Assembly (NCBI RefSeq): GCF_900187025.1
Contig: NZ_LT906478.1
Location: 1 to 64,000, forward strand
Source: Listeria ivanovii subsp. ivanovii
Lineage (GTDB): Bacteria > Bacillota > Bacilli > Lactobacillales > Listeriaceae
Length of the DNA stretch: 64,000 nucleotides
Reading direction: 5' to 3'
A program made the translations under genes and the position numbers. The first letter of the stretch is position 1; each line of letters opens with the position of its first letter. Positions 43,127 to 52,640 of this stretch are shown here, piece after piece. The notes below the pieces were generated by a model. The model was not told the origin of the DNA. It did no database searches and saw only the letters and a list, made by a program, of their open reading frames with translations.

Positions 43127-44236
43127 ATGGGACAACGGAATGGGTTGCCGATAGAGGATGGTTTTAGAATGCCGGGAGAATACGAACCTCATGTTGGATG
43201 TTTCATGATTTGGCCAGAACGACCTGATAATTGGCGACTTGGGGGGAAACCAGCGCAACAAAATTATAAAGATGTAGCAATCGCAATTTCGAAATATGAG
43301 CCAGTCACAATGTTTGTATCAGGTAATCAATACAAAAATGCCCGCAACGAGCTGCCAGATGCTATTCGTGTCATTGAAATGAGCAATGACGATGCCTGGA
43401 TACGCGATTATGGTCCGAGTTTTTTAATTAATGATAAAGGCGCTATGCGAGGTGTAAACTGGGGATTTAACGCATGGGGAGGCCTTCTTGATGGACTCTA
43501 TTTCCCGTGGGATAAAGATGATCAAATGGCAAAAAAAATATGTGATTTAGAACGAATTGATTATTATTCACCAGAAAACTTTATTCTAGAAGGTTGCTCT
43601 CTTCATGTAGACGGCGAGGGAACACTTGTAACAACGGAGGAATGTCTTTTATCAGAAGGGCGAAATCCGAAATTAACCAAAGCTGAAATTGAAGCAACTT
43701 TGAAAAAATACTTTAATGTAGAAAAGGTTATCTGGCTAAAACATGGCTTTTACTTAGATGAAACGAATGGACATGTTGATAATATTTTTAATTTTGTTAC
43801 ACCAGGAGAGGTTGTGCTATCATGGACTGACAACAAAAGTGATCCACAATACATAATTTCCCGAGAATGCTATGAAATTTTGGCTAATGAAACAGATGCT
43901 AAAGGAAGGAAAATCAAAATTCATCAATTGCATTGTCCAGATCCAGTATTAATTACACAAGTGGAAAGCGAAGGGGTAGAAGCAATTAATGGAACGTTTC
44001 CAAGGCAAGCAGGAGACAGGCTAGCCGCTAGTTATGTGAATTATTACACAGCGAATGGCGCAATCATCTTCCCGCTATTTGATGACCCGAAAGATAAAGA
44101 TGCTTCGGAATTACTTGGAAAATTATACCCAGACAGAGAAATTATTGGGATTAAGGCACGTGAGATTTTGTTAGGCGGCGGAAATATTCACTGTATCACA
44201 CAACATATCCCTGATAAAACCGCAATGCGTGGATAA
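43127..44236 (+). CDS. aguA: Agmatine deiminase (second copy)
   Basis: 369 aa, paralogue of the first copy across its full length, with [45 protein letters not shown] and [12 protein letters not shown] with the catalytic Cys. It has the strong site TAGGAGGA. The two copies differ in many surface residues, so the duplication is old. Either copy may be the true agmatine enzyme; the other could have a different guanidino substrate. Confidence 0.94.
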   Translation: MGQRNGLPIEDGFRMPGEYEPHVGCFMIWPERPDNWRLGGKPAQQNYKDVAIAISKYEPVTMFVSGNQYKNARNELPDAIRVIEMSNDDAWIRDYGPSFLINDKGAMRGVNWGFNAWGGLLDGLYFPWDKDDQMAKKICDLERIDYYSPENFILEGCSLHVDGEGTLVTTEECLLSEGRNPKLTKAEIEATLKKYFNVEKVIWLKHGFYLDETNGHVDNIFNFVTPGEVVLSWTDNKSDPQYIISRECYEILANETDAKGRKIKIHQLHCPDPVLITQVESEGVEAINGTFPRQAGDRLAASYVNYYTANGAIIFPLFDDPKDKDASELLGKLYPDREIIGIKAREILLGGGNIHCITQHIPDKTAMRG

Positions 44237-44253
44237 AAAGGAGACCTGAAAGT

Positions 44254-45033
44254 ATGGACTTTTTCGAAATTTCCAGCAAGACTGTAGCTTCTCTTACTCG
44301 AAATGAACGAATTTTGTTTGATTACGTAGTGAAAAATATGAATCTAATTAAAAACCAAAGCATTCGTGAGGTTTCTGCGGAATGCTTTGTTTCAACTACC
44401 ACTTTTTTACGCTTTGTACGAAAATTAGGTTTTACTGGATATAGCGAGTTTACAACGGTTCTCAAATTCACTTTACTAGGAAATACCGAATTAAAACCAT
44501 CCCCGTTTGTTGTGGAGCAGTCCGATTACCGGGAAGAATATTTAAAAAACATTATTGAATCGGTCCGAGTTCTAGAACCAAGTAAAATCAAACAAATCAC
44601 GAAAAAATTAGCAAATAAGCCAAGAATTTATATTTTTGCCAAAGGATTAAGCAAACATGCAGCAAAATATATCAAATATCTTTATACGATGAGCGGCTTT
44701 TTAGTGGAATTTCCAGAAGACTATCAGTACCGGCAAGCTGTCCTCCCCCATATTAGTAGCGATGATTTAGTTTTTATCCTTACATACGGCGGACACGATA
44801 TTGAATTAATACAAACCGCCCAAAAATTAAAAAATCGTAGTTTGACACCAATGTTAATTTCTATCACAGGTGCAGATAATAATATTATTCAAAATATGAG
44901 TGACATCAATCTATATATTTTCACCGATGAAATTGAAATGAACAATTTGGACATTACTTCGCGAATTTCAACCATTGCTATCATGGAACTCATTTTGTAT
45001 CAGTTTATGGAAGATGAAACTAGCGCCAAATAA
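44254..45033 (+). CDS. RpiR-family regulator
   Basis: 259 aa after AAAAGGAGA. N-terminal HTH_6 domain (residues 1-75: SIREVSAECFVSTTTFLRFVRKLG) and C-terminal SIS domain (about 105-240: IYIFAKGLSKHAAKYIKYL). SIS domains bind phosphosugars, but the gene sits 17 nt behind the second agmatine deiminase and may control the operon; its ligand is unknown. Confidence 0.88.
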   Translation: MDFFEISSKTVASLTRNERILFDYVVKNMNLIKNQSIREVSAECFVSTTTFLRFVRKLGFTGYSEFTTVLKFTLLGNTELKPSPFVVEQSDYREEYLKNIIESVRVLEPSKIKQITKKLANKPRIYIFAKGLSKHAAKYIKYLYTMSGFLVEFPEDYQYRQAVLPHISSDDLVFILTYGGHDIELIQTAQKLKNRSLTPMLISITGADNNIIQNMSDINLYIFTDEIEMNNLDITSRISTIAIMELILYQFMEDETSAK

Positions 45034-45134
45034 TTTTTAAAAGTGAAGAAATACGTCACAAGTCTGATACAAGAATAGTTAACTTGTGGTAAAATAAACT
45101 TTGACTTTAAAAAAGAAGAGGAAGTGAGTGCCTG

Positions 45135-45794
45135 GTGGATTTTATTACCTATATAATTGATTTTATTTTGCACATTGACGAACATTTAGTGGAGATTATA
45201 AATAATTTTGGAATTTGGACTTACATCATCTTATTTTTGATTGTATTTATAGAAACTGGACTAGTAGTATTTCCGTTTTTACCAGGGGATTCATTACTTT
45301 TCGCTGCAGGAGCTTTATCTGTTTTAGATGGTTCGATTTTACATATAGTTCCATTATTAATAACGCTTTGGTTAGCTGCGGTTCTTGGAGATACAGTAAA
45401 CTATCACATTGGTAAGAAAATCGGAACATCGATACCGGAAGATAGTTGGTTTGGAAAATTAATTAATAAAGAAAAAATGGAAAAAGCAGAGGCATTCTTC
45501 AATAAACATGGTGGTAAAACTATTTTTATTGCTAGATTCATGCCGTTTATCCGTACTTTTGCACCGTTTGTTGCGGGAGCAAGTCGGATGAATTATCGCT
45601 ATTTCTTAAATTATAATATTTTAGGAGCAACTGTATGGGTGCTGCTTTGTACATTAGCTGGCTACTTCTTTGGGAATTTCCCGATTGTTAAAGATAATTT
45701 TTCGTTAGTAGTTATCGGAATTATCGTTGTATCAGTTATTCCTATGGTTGTATCATTCATTAAAAGTAAAATGGACAAGAAAAGCGCGGAGTAA
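45135..45794 (+). CDS. DedA-family membrane protein
   Basis: 219 aa from GTG 45135, after AAGAGGAAGTGAG. Five to six hydrophobic segments; the conserved family pattern is FLPGDSLLFAAGAL near 50 and FIARFMPFIRTFAPFVAGASRMNYRYF near 130-155 (Arg residues essential in relatives). DedA proteins act as lipid carriers or flippases (undecaprenyl phosphate or phosphatidylethanolamine) and affect membrane homeostasis. Stands alone between the agmatine operon and arginine deiminase. Confidence 0.9.
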   Translation: MDFITYIIDFILHIDEHLVEIINNFGIWTYIILFLIVFIETGLVVFPFLPGDSLLFAAGALSVLDGSILHIVPLLITLWLAAVLGDTVNYHIGKKIGTSIPEDSWFGKLINKEKMEKAEAFFNKHGGKTIFIARFMPFIRTFAPFVAGASRMNYRYFLNYNILGATVWVLLCTLAGYFFGNFPIVKDNFSLVVIGIIVVSVIPMVVSFIKSKMDKKSAE

Positions 45795-45878
45795 TTCCCG
45801 TGTTTTTTTTATTTCCCGGGAAATGCACCGAGTAAATAATTTGTTTTTGGGGTAAGTGGATAGAAAGAGGTGATGGAA

Positions 45879-47102
45879 GTGGAAAATATATTAAACATTA
45901 CATCCGAAATCGGCCGACTTAAGACAGTCCTCGTAAAAAGGCCAGGGTCTGAGCTAGAAAATATCACACCAGAATACTTACAATCATTATTGTTTGACGA
46001 TATTCCTTATTTAAAAATGATGCAAAAAGAGCATGATTATTTTGTGAAAACAATGCAAGACTCACAAGTCGAAGTTCTATATTTAGAAAAACTAGCTGCT
46101 GAAGCGTTACGAGAATCTGGAAACAAAGAAGCATTTCTTACAAAAATGATTCGAGAGTCTAATCAAATGGATGCGAGTGCACTTTATGTTCGAGATTATT
46201 TAATGTCTTTTGACGAAGATGAGATGATTAATAAACTAATGTCAGGACTGAAAAAATCAGAAATCCCTGAACAGAAAAAGAAACATCTAAATGAAATGAT
46301 GGAAAAACAATATCCATTTTTCTTAGATCCGCTTCCGAATTTATATTTTACACGAGATCCTGCTGCAGTGATTGGAAACGGGGTGACTATCAATAAAATG
46401 TTCCAGCCAGCTAGACGAAGAGAATCGATGTTTATGGAACTGATTTTGCAGCATCATCCGAGATTTAACAAACAAGAAATTTCGATTTGGATCAATAGAG
46501 CGGCGCAGTTTCCGTTGGAGGGTGGCGATGAATTAATCCTTAATGAGGAAACAATTCTTATCGGAGTATCCGAACGGACTGATGCACGTGCAGTGGAGCA
46601 ACTTGCGGAAAATTTATTCAGTCGAGGAGCGAAAATCAAGCGTGTGCTAGCTGTTGAAATTCCTGAAACAAGATCATTTATGCATTTGGATACCGTTTTC
46701 ACAATGGTGAATTTTGACCAATTTACCATTCACCCAGCCATTCAAAATAAGCAAGGTGAACTCAATGTCTATATTTTGGAAAAAAGCGATAATGGTCTTG
46801 AAATCACACCGCGTAAAGACTTTCAACGTGTTATTGCTGAAGTTCTACAAGTGCCAGAAGTCGATTTTATTCCTTGTGGGGGCGAAGACGTTATCGTATC
46901 AGCAAGAGAACAATGGAATGATGGTGCTAATACGCTTGCCATTGCCCCGGGCGAAGTGGTTACATATGATAGAAATCAAGTATCGAATGATCTCTTAAGA
47001 AGTGCAGGAATTAAAGTCCATGAAGTAATTAGCTCTGAACTTTCCAGAGGTCGTGGCGGTCCTAGATGTATGACAATGCCACTAGTTCGAGAAAATTTAT
47101 AA
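45879..47102 (+). CDS. arcA: Arginine deiminase
   Basis: 407 aa from GTG 45879, placed 8 nt after AAAGAGG; ATG 45873 and GTG 45870 overlap that site. ADI features: [45 protein letters not shown] near 210, [14 protein letters not shown] near 265, and catalytic Cys in [15 protein letters not shown] at the C-terminus. It hydrolyses arginine to citrulline and ammonia. The other arginine-pathway genes are not adjacent. The segment IWINRAAQ before the catalytic Glu-Gly-Gly-Asp differs from what I recall in L. monocytogenes. Confidence 0.95.
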   Translation: MENILNITSEIGRLKTVLVKRPGSELENITPEYLQSLLFDDIPYLKMMQKEHDYFVKTMQDSQVEVLYLEKLAAEALRESGNKEAFLTKMIRESNQMDASALYVRDYLMSFDEDEMINKLMSGLKKSEIPEQKKKHLNEMMEKQYPFFLDPLPNLYFTRDPAAVIGNGVTINKMFQPARRRESMFMELILQHHPRFNKQEISIWINRAAQFPLEGGDELILNEETILIGVSERTDARAVEQLAENLFSRGAKIKRVLAVEIPETRSFMHLDTVFTMVNFDQFTIHPAIQNKQGELNVYILEKSDNGLEITPRKDFQRVIAEVLQVPEVDFIPCGGEDVIVSAREQWNDGANTLAIAPGEVVTYDRNQVSNDLLRSAGIKVHEVISSELSRGRGGPRCMTMPLVRENL

Positions 47103-47155
47103 GCAGACTCGAAAATATAGAATTATCAACCAAAATACAATTTTCGTAAAAACTA

Positions 47156-47184
47156 TTGTCGCTCATTTTGAGGTATGTTATAGT
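47156..47184 (+). promoter_or_regulatory. Distal promoter of rpsF-ssb-rpsR
   Basis: TTGTCG (47156-47161), 17 bases and TATAGT (47179-47184). Confidence 0.6.
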
Positions 47185-47215
47185 GTTTTCAAACCAGAAA
47201 AATTTGAGAAATATC

Positions 47216-47244
47216 TTGCTGGTTAGTTAGTGCTATGATATAAT
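47216..47244 (+). promoter_or_regulatory. Proximal promoter of rpsF-ssb-rpsR
   Basis: TTGCTG (47216-47221), 17 bases and a perfect TATAAT (47239-47244). Confidence 0.8.
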
Positions 47245-47250
47245 ATTTTA

Positions 47251-47384
47251 TTGTGAGTAATTATAAATTATTCCTTGCTCGCTCTTGATTTGAAGGCTTG
47301 CTAAAGGCAGTCGGAATTTCGAGGATATGGTGTGTTTTTCACATTTATCAGAGCCGCTTAAGACCACAAGGAGGTGTAGAGTAG
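47251..47384 (+). promoter_or_regulatory. rpsF leader, candidate S6:S18 autoregulatory RNA
   Basis: About 134 nt of leader between the proximal promoter and rpsF, GC-richer than its surroundings. Many Firmicutes carry an RNA here bound by the S6-S18 complex. I see no single decisive motif by eye, so this rests mainly on position. Confidence 0.4.
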
Positions 47385-47678
47385 ATGGCTAGAAAGTACG
47401 AAATTATGTACATTATTCGCCCTAATATTGAAGAAGATGAGAAAAAAGCTGTTGTTGAACGCTTTGACGGAATCTTAACTGAAAATGGCGCGGAGATCAT
47501 CGAATCAAAAGAATGGGGTAAACGTCGATTAGCATATGAAATCAATGACTATCGTGACGGTTTTTACCACATCGTGAAATTAAATGCTGATAAAGCAGAT
47601 TCTATCAACGAATTTGACCGTTTAGCAAAAATTTCTGATGATATCGTTCGTCACATGGTAATTAAAGAAGAAGCTTAA
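47385..47678 (+). CDS. rpsF: 30S ribosomal protein S6
   Basis: 97 aa following AAGGAGGTG. Typical S6 sequence: [35 protein letters not shown] and [10 protein letters not shown]. It forms a heterodimer with S18 in the platform of the small subunit; the genes for both flank ssb here, the normal Firmicute order. Confidence 0.98.
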
Positions 47679-47734
47679 GAATTTATGCAAGGTTTGAGAC
47701 CTTGATTTACTAAACGAGAGGAGGTTGGTTTTGC

Positions 47735-48277
47735 ATGATGAATCGTGTTGTACTCGTAGGACGCTTAACTAAAGATCCTGAATTACGTTATACTCCAGCT
47801 GGCGTGGCTGTTGCGACTTTTACATTAGCTGTAAATCGTACATTCACTAACCAACAAGGAGAACGAGAAGCTGACTTTATTAATTGTGTTGTTTGGCGTA
47901 AACCGGCAGAAAACGTTGCTAATTTCCTGAAGAAGGGAAGCATGGCAGGTGTTGATGGCCGCGTTCAAACTCGTAATTACGAGGGAAACGATGGTAAACG
48001 TGTTTATGTGACAGAAATTGTGGCTGAGAGTGTTCAATTCCTTGAACCGCGTAATTCTAATGGCGGTGGCGGAAATAACTATCAAGGTGGCAATACTAAT
48101 AACAACAGCAATTATAATAATGGTGGAAATAACTTCGGACAAGCACCTACTAATAACGGTGGATTCGCACAGGACCAGCAACAATCTCAAAATCAAAATT
48201 ATCAATCCACTAACAATGATCCTTTTGCAAGTGATGGTAAGCCAATCGACATTTCTGATGACGATTTGCCATTCTAA
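47735..48277 (+). CDS. ssb: Single-stranded DNA-binding protein
   Basis: 180 aa; start at ATG 47735 or the adjacent ATG, after GAGAGGAGGTTGG. OB-fold domain 1-105 ([34 protein letters not shown]), then a Gly/Asn/Gln-rich linker of about 60 residues and the acidic tip DISDDDLPF that recruits replication and repair partners. It lies between rpsF and rpsR, as in Bacillus. Confidence 0.98.
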   Translation: MMNRVVLVGRLTKDPELRYTPAGVAVATFTLAVNRTFTNQQGEREADFINCVVWRKPAENVANFLKKGSMAGVDGRVQTRNYEGNDGKRVYVTEIVAESVQFLEPRNSNGGGGNNYQGGNTNNNSNYNNGGNNFGQAPTNNGGFAQDQQQSQNQNYQSTNNDPFASDGKPIDISDDDLPF

Positions 48278-48319
48278 TTCATTTTAGCGGTTTGAACTTT
48301 AAGATAGGAGGAATTTTCA

Positions 48320-48559
48320 ATGGCTGGAGGACGCAGAGGCGGACGCCGTCGGAAAAAAGTATGTTACTTTACTTCCAATGGTATTACGCATATCGACTAT
48401 AAAGATGTAGAACTTCTTAAAAAATTCGTTTCCGAACGTGGTAAAATTTTACCGCGTCGTGTAACTGGAACAAGCGCTAAATATCAACGTAAACTTACTG
48501 TTGCTATTAAACGCTCACGCCAAATGGCTTTACTACCATTTGTTGCTGAAGAAAAATAA
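48320..48559 (+). CDS. rpsR: 30S ribosomal protein S18
   Basis: 79 aa after TAGGAGGAA. Basic N-terminus ([16 protein letters not shown]) and core [34 protein letters not shown] (only part of it conserved in all) typical of S18. A terminator follows within 10 nt. Confidence 0.98.
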   Translation: MAGGRRGGRRRKKVCYFTSNGITHIDYKDVELLKKFVSERGKILPRRVTGTSAKYQRKLTVAIKRSRQMALLPFVAEEK

Positions 48560-48568
48560 GTTAATTTT

Positions 48569-48600
48569 AACAGCCTAGAACATGTTTCTAGGCTGTTTTT
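48569..48600 (+). terminator. Terminator after rpsR
   Basis: AACAGCCTAGAA pairs with TTCTAGGCTGTT across a short loop and ends in a T tract. Confidence 0.92.
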
Positions 48601-48714
48601 CTATAAAAGTAGACCTAAAGACAAATAAACTTAAGACCTAAGAATGACGTTTGTGACAAAAGTTCATGGTATTCTTTTTATAGAAGTTAAAAAAACATAC
48701 AGGGGGCAACAAAT

Positions 48715-49323
48715 ATGTATAAAAAATTAGCAGCAGTAGGGATGACGGTATTATTAGTAGGGGCTTTGTCAGCATGTAGTTTTAATGATGATAAGGATAC
48801 ATCCTCAAATAATGGCAGCGAAAAAACTAATAAGAGCAGCAGTAACGACAGTAGTTCAGCAGATAGCTTACAAAAGAAAAGCTTTGATATGAGCTATGAA
48901 GATGCAATAAACGCATTTAAAGAGAAACATAGTGATGCGGAAATTTCTAGCGTGGAATTAGAGAAAAACCTAGGGAAATATGTATACACAGTGGATGGTA
49001 TTTCAGACGATAATGAATATGAAATGAAATTCAATGCTGAAACAAAAGAACAGATGAGTGATGAAACAGATCGTCTTGACGCAGAAGATGCTGGTGGAGT
49101 TGAAAAAGCAAACGAAAAACTTGATTTAGATGGTATTAAAACGCCACAAGAAGCAATGGACAAAGCAGTTAGCGAACAAGCTGGCGATGTAACAAGCTGG
49201 ACTATTGAAAGAGAATTAGATACAACTTATTATGAAGTAACAGTGAAACAAGATAACAATAAATACGAAATCAAATTAAACGCAAAAACATTAGAAGTTC
49301 TTCAAACAGAACAAGACGACTAA
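48715..49323 (+). CDS. PepSY-domain lipoprotein
   Basis: 202 aa after ACAGGGGGCAAC. Lipoprotein signal with lipobox LSAC (Cys at residue 21), a Ser/Asn-rich spacer, then two PepSY repeats (about 60-115, MSYEDAINAFKEKH; and about 140-200, KTPQEAMDKAVSEQAG). PepSY domains are found in secreted proteins and can inhibit proteases. Function of this one is unknown. Monocistronic with its own terminator. Confidence 0.85.
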   Translation: MYKKLAAVGMTVLLVGALSACSFNDDKDTSSNNGSEKTNKSSSNDSSSADSLQKKSFDMSYEDAINAFKEKHSDAEISSVELEKNLGKYVYTVDGISDDNEYEMKFNAETKEQMSDETDRLDAEDAGGVEKANEKLDLDGIKTPQEAMDKAVSEQAGDVTSWTIERELDTTYYEVTVKQDNNKYEIKLNAKTLEVLQTEQDD

Positions 49324-49328
49324 AATAT

Positions 49329-49369
49329 GGAAGCGGTCTGTGATTATTCTTTCGCAGGCTGCTTTTTTT
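49329..49369 (+). terminator. Terminator after the PepSY lipoprotein gene
   Basis: AAGCGGTCTGTG pairs with CGCAGGCTGCTT (with G-U pairs) and is followed by seven T residues. Confidence 0.7.
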
Positions 49370-49576
49370 ATAAAAAATGTCACTAGAATTATATGTGAAT
49401 ATAGGAATTTAATACTCGGACTCATGCCTTTATACTCATTTGAAATTTCTGAATTATATCCAAAAAAGTGCTGATTTTGCTCTTTTTTGGTCGTTCATGA
49501 CAAGAATCGGACATTTCATTACATTTTTGGTTATTATAGGTAAATTCGTTGTAGACTATTAGTGGAGGTGAATTAG

Positions 49577-50191
49577 TTGAGTAATTTTACTGCAAAAGTC
49601 CCTTTGTCAGAACGGATGGCAGATGTTTTGATTTCAAAAGATCGCTGGAAAGATGACGAAGAAGGTTATTTAAAAGTAAAATATGGGCTGGAAATAATAA
49701 TAATTAATGTCATGAAGTTTGCAATCGTATACGGTTTGGCTCTAGTAACAGGGGTTTTACTGCAAACAATGACAGTGCATTTGTCATATTTATGGCTTAG
49801 AAGGTATTCATTTGGACTGCACGCAACCAAAACATTGAATTGTACATTAATGAGCTTAGCAATGTTTGTGCTTACACCATTAGTCTTTCAAAACGTACTT
49901 TCTAATAATTGGATTGTTTTAGGCGCATTTGGTTTTATACTACTCAACATATACTTTTTCGCTCCGGCAGATACAGAGAATTTGCCATTAATCGGTGAAG
50001 AACACCGGAAAAACTTAAAAAGAAAAGCGATGATAGGGACGCTGATTTTGACGGGAATAGCGTTACTTGTACCATTCGCAGAGATGAAAACATTAATCAT
50101 GATAGGCTCTTTGTTTCAGGTAATTAGTATTAATCCAATAACTTACAAACTATTAAAAAGGAGGTATCGGAACTATGAAAAATATGAATAA
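49577..50191 (+). CDS. agrB: AgrB peptidase/transporter for the autoinducing peptide
   Basis: 204 aa integral membrane protein after AGTGGAGGTGAATTAG. Its catalytic His is in FGLHATKTLNC (with the Cys six residues later), as in staphylococcal AgrB. It removes the C-terminal part of AgrD and forms the thiolactone. Its 3' end overlaps agrD by 17 nt. Five or so hydrophobic helices. Confidence 0.95.
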   Translation: MSNFTAKVPLSERMADVLISKDRWKDDEEGYLKVKYGLEIIIINVMKFAIVYGLALVTGVLLQTMTVHLSYLWLRRYSFGLHATKTLNCTLMSLAMFVLTPLVFQNVLSNNWIVLGAFGFILLNIYFFAPADTENLPLIGEEHRKNLKRKAMIGTLILTGIALLVPFAEMKTLIMIGSLFQVISINPITYKLLKRRYRNYEKYE

Positions 50192-50336
50192 AACAGTTGG
50201 TAAATTCCTTTCTAAAAAGTTAGAAGAACAATCCATGAAAGTTGCGGATTCTTCTATGAGTAAAGCATGCTTCATGTTTGTATACGAACCAAAAAGTCCA
50301 TTCGTAAAAATGCAAGAAAAAAACGAAAATAAATAA
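50175..50336 (+). CDS. agrD: AgrD autoinducing peptide precursor
   Basis: 53 aa from ATG 50175, 9 nt after the strong AGGAGG site (50159-50164). The N-terminal amphipathic helix runs MKNMNKTVGKFLSKKLEE. Then comes the core KACFMFVYEPKSPF with Cys32 that forms the thiolactone. In L. monocytogenes the mature signal is reported as a cyclic CFMFV pentapeptide, and the same residues are here. The C-terminal charged tail is removed by AgrB. Confidence 0.95.
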   Translation: MKNMNKTVGKFLSKKLEEQSMKVADSSMSKACFMFVYEPKSPFVKMQEKNENK

Positions 50337-50431
50337 AATTAAAACTGTATAACATCAAAATCCATGCTAAAATAAAAAGAAGACACACTACATATTTAAA
50401 CATAAGATATTTTAGATAGTGGAGGACCAAT

Positions 50432-51727
50432 ATGTTTAGTATTTTGATGGCAATTATACAGATGACGGGTATTTTTCTAGCTATACAGATTTTAACAAAC
50501 AAAGTATTTTCAATTAAAGAGGGATTGGTTACCGTGGCAATTGCTATGCTAGCCTTTCCTTTATTTACATTAGTTCAATACTGGTCGATGATTTTTGTGT
50601 TGATAGTTTTTGTAAGTGCACTGTATTGGAAAAATAAAAGCATTGTAGCTTCAGCATCAATCACACTCGCTGTCATCATTTTGCTTACTATTAGCGATTC
50701 GATAGTAGGTTTTGTTTTAGTACCCGGTTTGAATTTTAAGTACGATGACATATTTAATGAATTAGTACCAACATTAATATATTGCGTGGGGATGCTTGCG
50801 AACTTATTGGTGTTTTCGTTTGTTTTAAGAAAATTACTTGGTAAGATCAACATTGCAAGATTTGTGGAACATAGAAAATATGCATATATTATTTTATCTA
50901 TTGTTACACTTACGGTATTGGCTTTTTATATGAATATATACGCTGGCTCGCTTGCCGGATATAATAGCACCATTTTGAAAACAAATACATTAATTTTTAC
51001 AGGATATACTATTTTACTAATTGTTATTGTGCTGGTTGTTATTAAAACAGCGACCAATGAACTAAAAGTACAAAATCAGAAAGAACAGCTCGAACAGTTG
51101 CAGGATTATGTTACTACCCTAGAATCCTTGCATAGAGAAATGAGAGTTTTTCGTCATGATTATGTCAATATTCTTTCGACACTTGTAGGATATATTGATA
51201 ATAATGATATGCCAGGTTTGAAGTTTTACTTTGAAAATAATATTATACCTATAAATAAAACAATTGAGTCAAATAACTATAAGATTTCATTACTTCAAAA
51301 CATTCACGTTATTGAACTTAAAGGACTTTTAGCGGTTAAATTGATTCGAGCGCAAGAATTGAAAATTGATGCGATTTTAGAAGTAGTTGAACCTATCGAT
51401 AAAATTGCGATGGATAGCATTGATTTGTGTAAAGCTGTAGGAATTCTATTAGATAATGCGGTTGATGCAGCGTTAACTTGTGAAAATCCAGTTATCCGGA
51501 TTGCCTTTGTGAAAAAAGACGACAGCATACTAATTGTGTTTGCGAATAGCTTACCAATGAATATGCCACCAATTTATAAAATATTTGAAGAAGGGTTCTC
51601 CACGAAAGGGGAAGGTCGTGGATTGGGTCTTGCTAGTTTACGTGAAATTATGCAAAAGTACTCGCATGTTGCCTTAGATACAAGAGTAACAAATAGAGAA
51701 GTTATTCAAGAATTAGAAATTATGTAG
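50432..51727 (+). CDS. agrC: AgrC histidine kinase, AIP receptor
   Basis: 431 aa after AGTGGAGGACCAA. Six or seven membrane helices (residues 1-205) form the sensor. The HPK10-type dimerisation motif FRHDYVNI (His242) is followed by a GHKL ATPase domain with KAVGILLDNAVDAAL and GEGRGLGLASLREI. It detects the AgrD-derived peptide and phosphorylates AgrA. Its sensor domain would be matched to the CFMFV peptide encoded upstream. Confidence 0.95.
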   Translation: MFSILMAIIQMTGIFLAIQILTNKVFSIKEGLVTVAIAMLAFPLFTLVQYWSMIFVLIVFVSALYWKNKSIVASASITLAVIILLTISDSIVGFVLVPGLNFKYDDIFNELVPTLIYCVGMLANLLVFSFVLRKLLGKINIARFVEHRKYAYIILSIVTLTVLAFYMNIYAGSLAGYNSTILKTNTLIFTGYTILLIVIVLVVIKTATNELKVQNQKEQLEQLQDYVTTLESLHREMRVFRHDYVNILSTLVGYIDNNDMPGLKFYFENNIIPINKTIESNNYKISLLQNIHVIELKGLLAVKLIRAQELKIDAILEVVEPIDKIAMDSIDLCKAVGILLDNAVDAALTCENPVIRIAFVKKDDSILIVFANSLPMNMPPIYKIFEEGFSTKGEGRGLGLASLREIMQKYSHVALDTRVTNREVIQELEIM

Positions 51728-51745
51728 AGGAATGGGGATGATTTT

Positions 51746-52474
51746 ATGCTACCGGTTTTTATTTGTGAAGATAACAGAATGCAACGGGAAAGGCTAACAA
51801 AATATATTGAAGACTATATTATGGTCGAACATTTTGACATGAAGTTGGCGCTTTCGACAGGGAATCCGTATGAGTTAGTGTCGCGAATGCCTAGGCACCA
51901 AGGGATGGGGCTATATTTCTTAGATATTGATTTAGGACAGCCAGATATGAATGGCTTTGAACTCGCACAAGAAATCCGAAAATTTGATCCTCGTGGTTTC
52001 ATCATTTTTATCACAACCCATGCAGAGCTTAGTTATATGACATTCACGTATAAAGTGGAAGCGCTCGATTATATAATAAAAGACGATATTGATACATTGC
52101 ATGAACGAGTTTTGGCTTGTATGAAGCAAGCAGAAGAGCGGATTTCGAACGACCAAGATATGCAGAAATATTTTACATTTAAAGTTTCCGACAAGAAGAT
52201 TATTCATGAACTATTAGATGATATTTTATTTTTCGAGACAGCACCTACGATTCATAAAGTAATTTTACATGGCAAAAACCGCCAAGTAGAGTTTTACGGA
52301 AAGTTAAAAAGTATTGAGAAAATGTTAGACGAGTCGTTTTATCGATGCCATCGCTCTTATATTGTCAATAAGAAGAATATCCATGAGCTTGATGCAATAA
52401 AAGGCGTTGTAAAAATGTCTAACGGAGAAAGTTGTTACGCGTCATCTAAGTTGATTAAGAGCTTAAGTTTATAA
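51746..52474 (+). CDS. agrA: AgrA response regulator
   Basis: 242 aa. Receiver domain with acceptor Asp60 in YFLDIDLGQ and KVEALDYIIKDD; C-terminal LytTR DNA-binding domain (about 145-240) with FYRCHRSYIVNKKNI. The ATG at 51746 has GGGGATG upstream. It activates the agr promoter and target genes. The end of the gene lies close to a weak terminator. Confidence 0.95.
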   Translation: MLPVFICEDNRMQRERLTKYIEDYIMVEHFDMKLALSTGNPYELVSRMPRHQGMGLYFLDIDLGQPDMNGFELAQEIRKFDPRGFIIFITTHAELSYMTFTYKVEALDYIIKDDIDTLHERVLACMKQAEERISNDQDMQKYFTFKVSDKKIIHELLDDILFFETAPTIHKVILHGKNRQVEFYGKLKSIEKMLDESFYRCHRSYIVNKKNIHELDAIKGVVKMSNGESCYASSKLIKSLSL

Positions 52475-52500
52475 AAGTGGCCTTTTGGGTCGCTTTTTTT
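52475..52500 (+). terminator. Terminator after agrA
   Basis: AGTGGCC and GGGTCGCT form a short stem with G-U pairs followed by seven T residues. Confidence 0.65.
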
Positions 52501-52640
52501 GTATAGACATAAGCTGTAATTTGAAGAAAAGCGGAATTATAGGTAAAATAATAGTGGTGAATTGTTGGTTCCATTTATGTTATGATATAGATACTCAAAT
52601 TCAGACAAAAGGTATATAAAAAAATGGGGAGCTGGATGAA

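Noticed and set aside
45795-45878. Sigma-B promoter (GGGTAA) before arcA
   Set aside because: The GGGTAA-like element at 45850-45856 has no GTTT at the needed 12-15 base distance, and it would leave a leader of only about 20 nt.
48061-48230. Low-complexity Gly/Asn/Gln repeats in ssb as a tandem repeat or CRISPR-like array
   Set aside because: This is the normal flexible linker of SSB; no regular spacer or repeat unit is present. No CRISPR array was found anywhere in the window.
50272-50502. Minus-strand frame opposite agrD and the agrC start
   Set aside because: It lacks a ribosome-binding site, is explained by AT-rich composition, and overlaps well-supported genes on the other strand.
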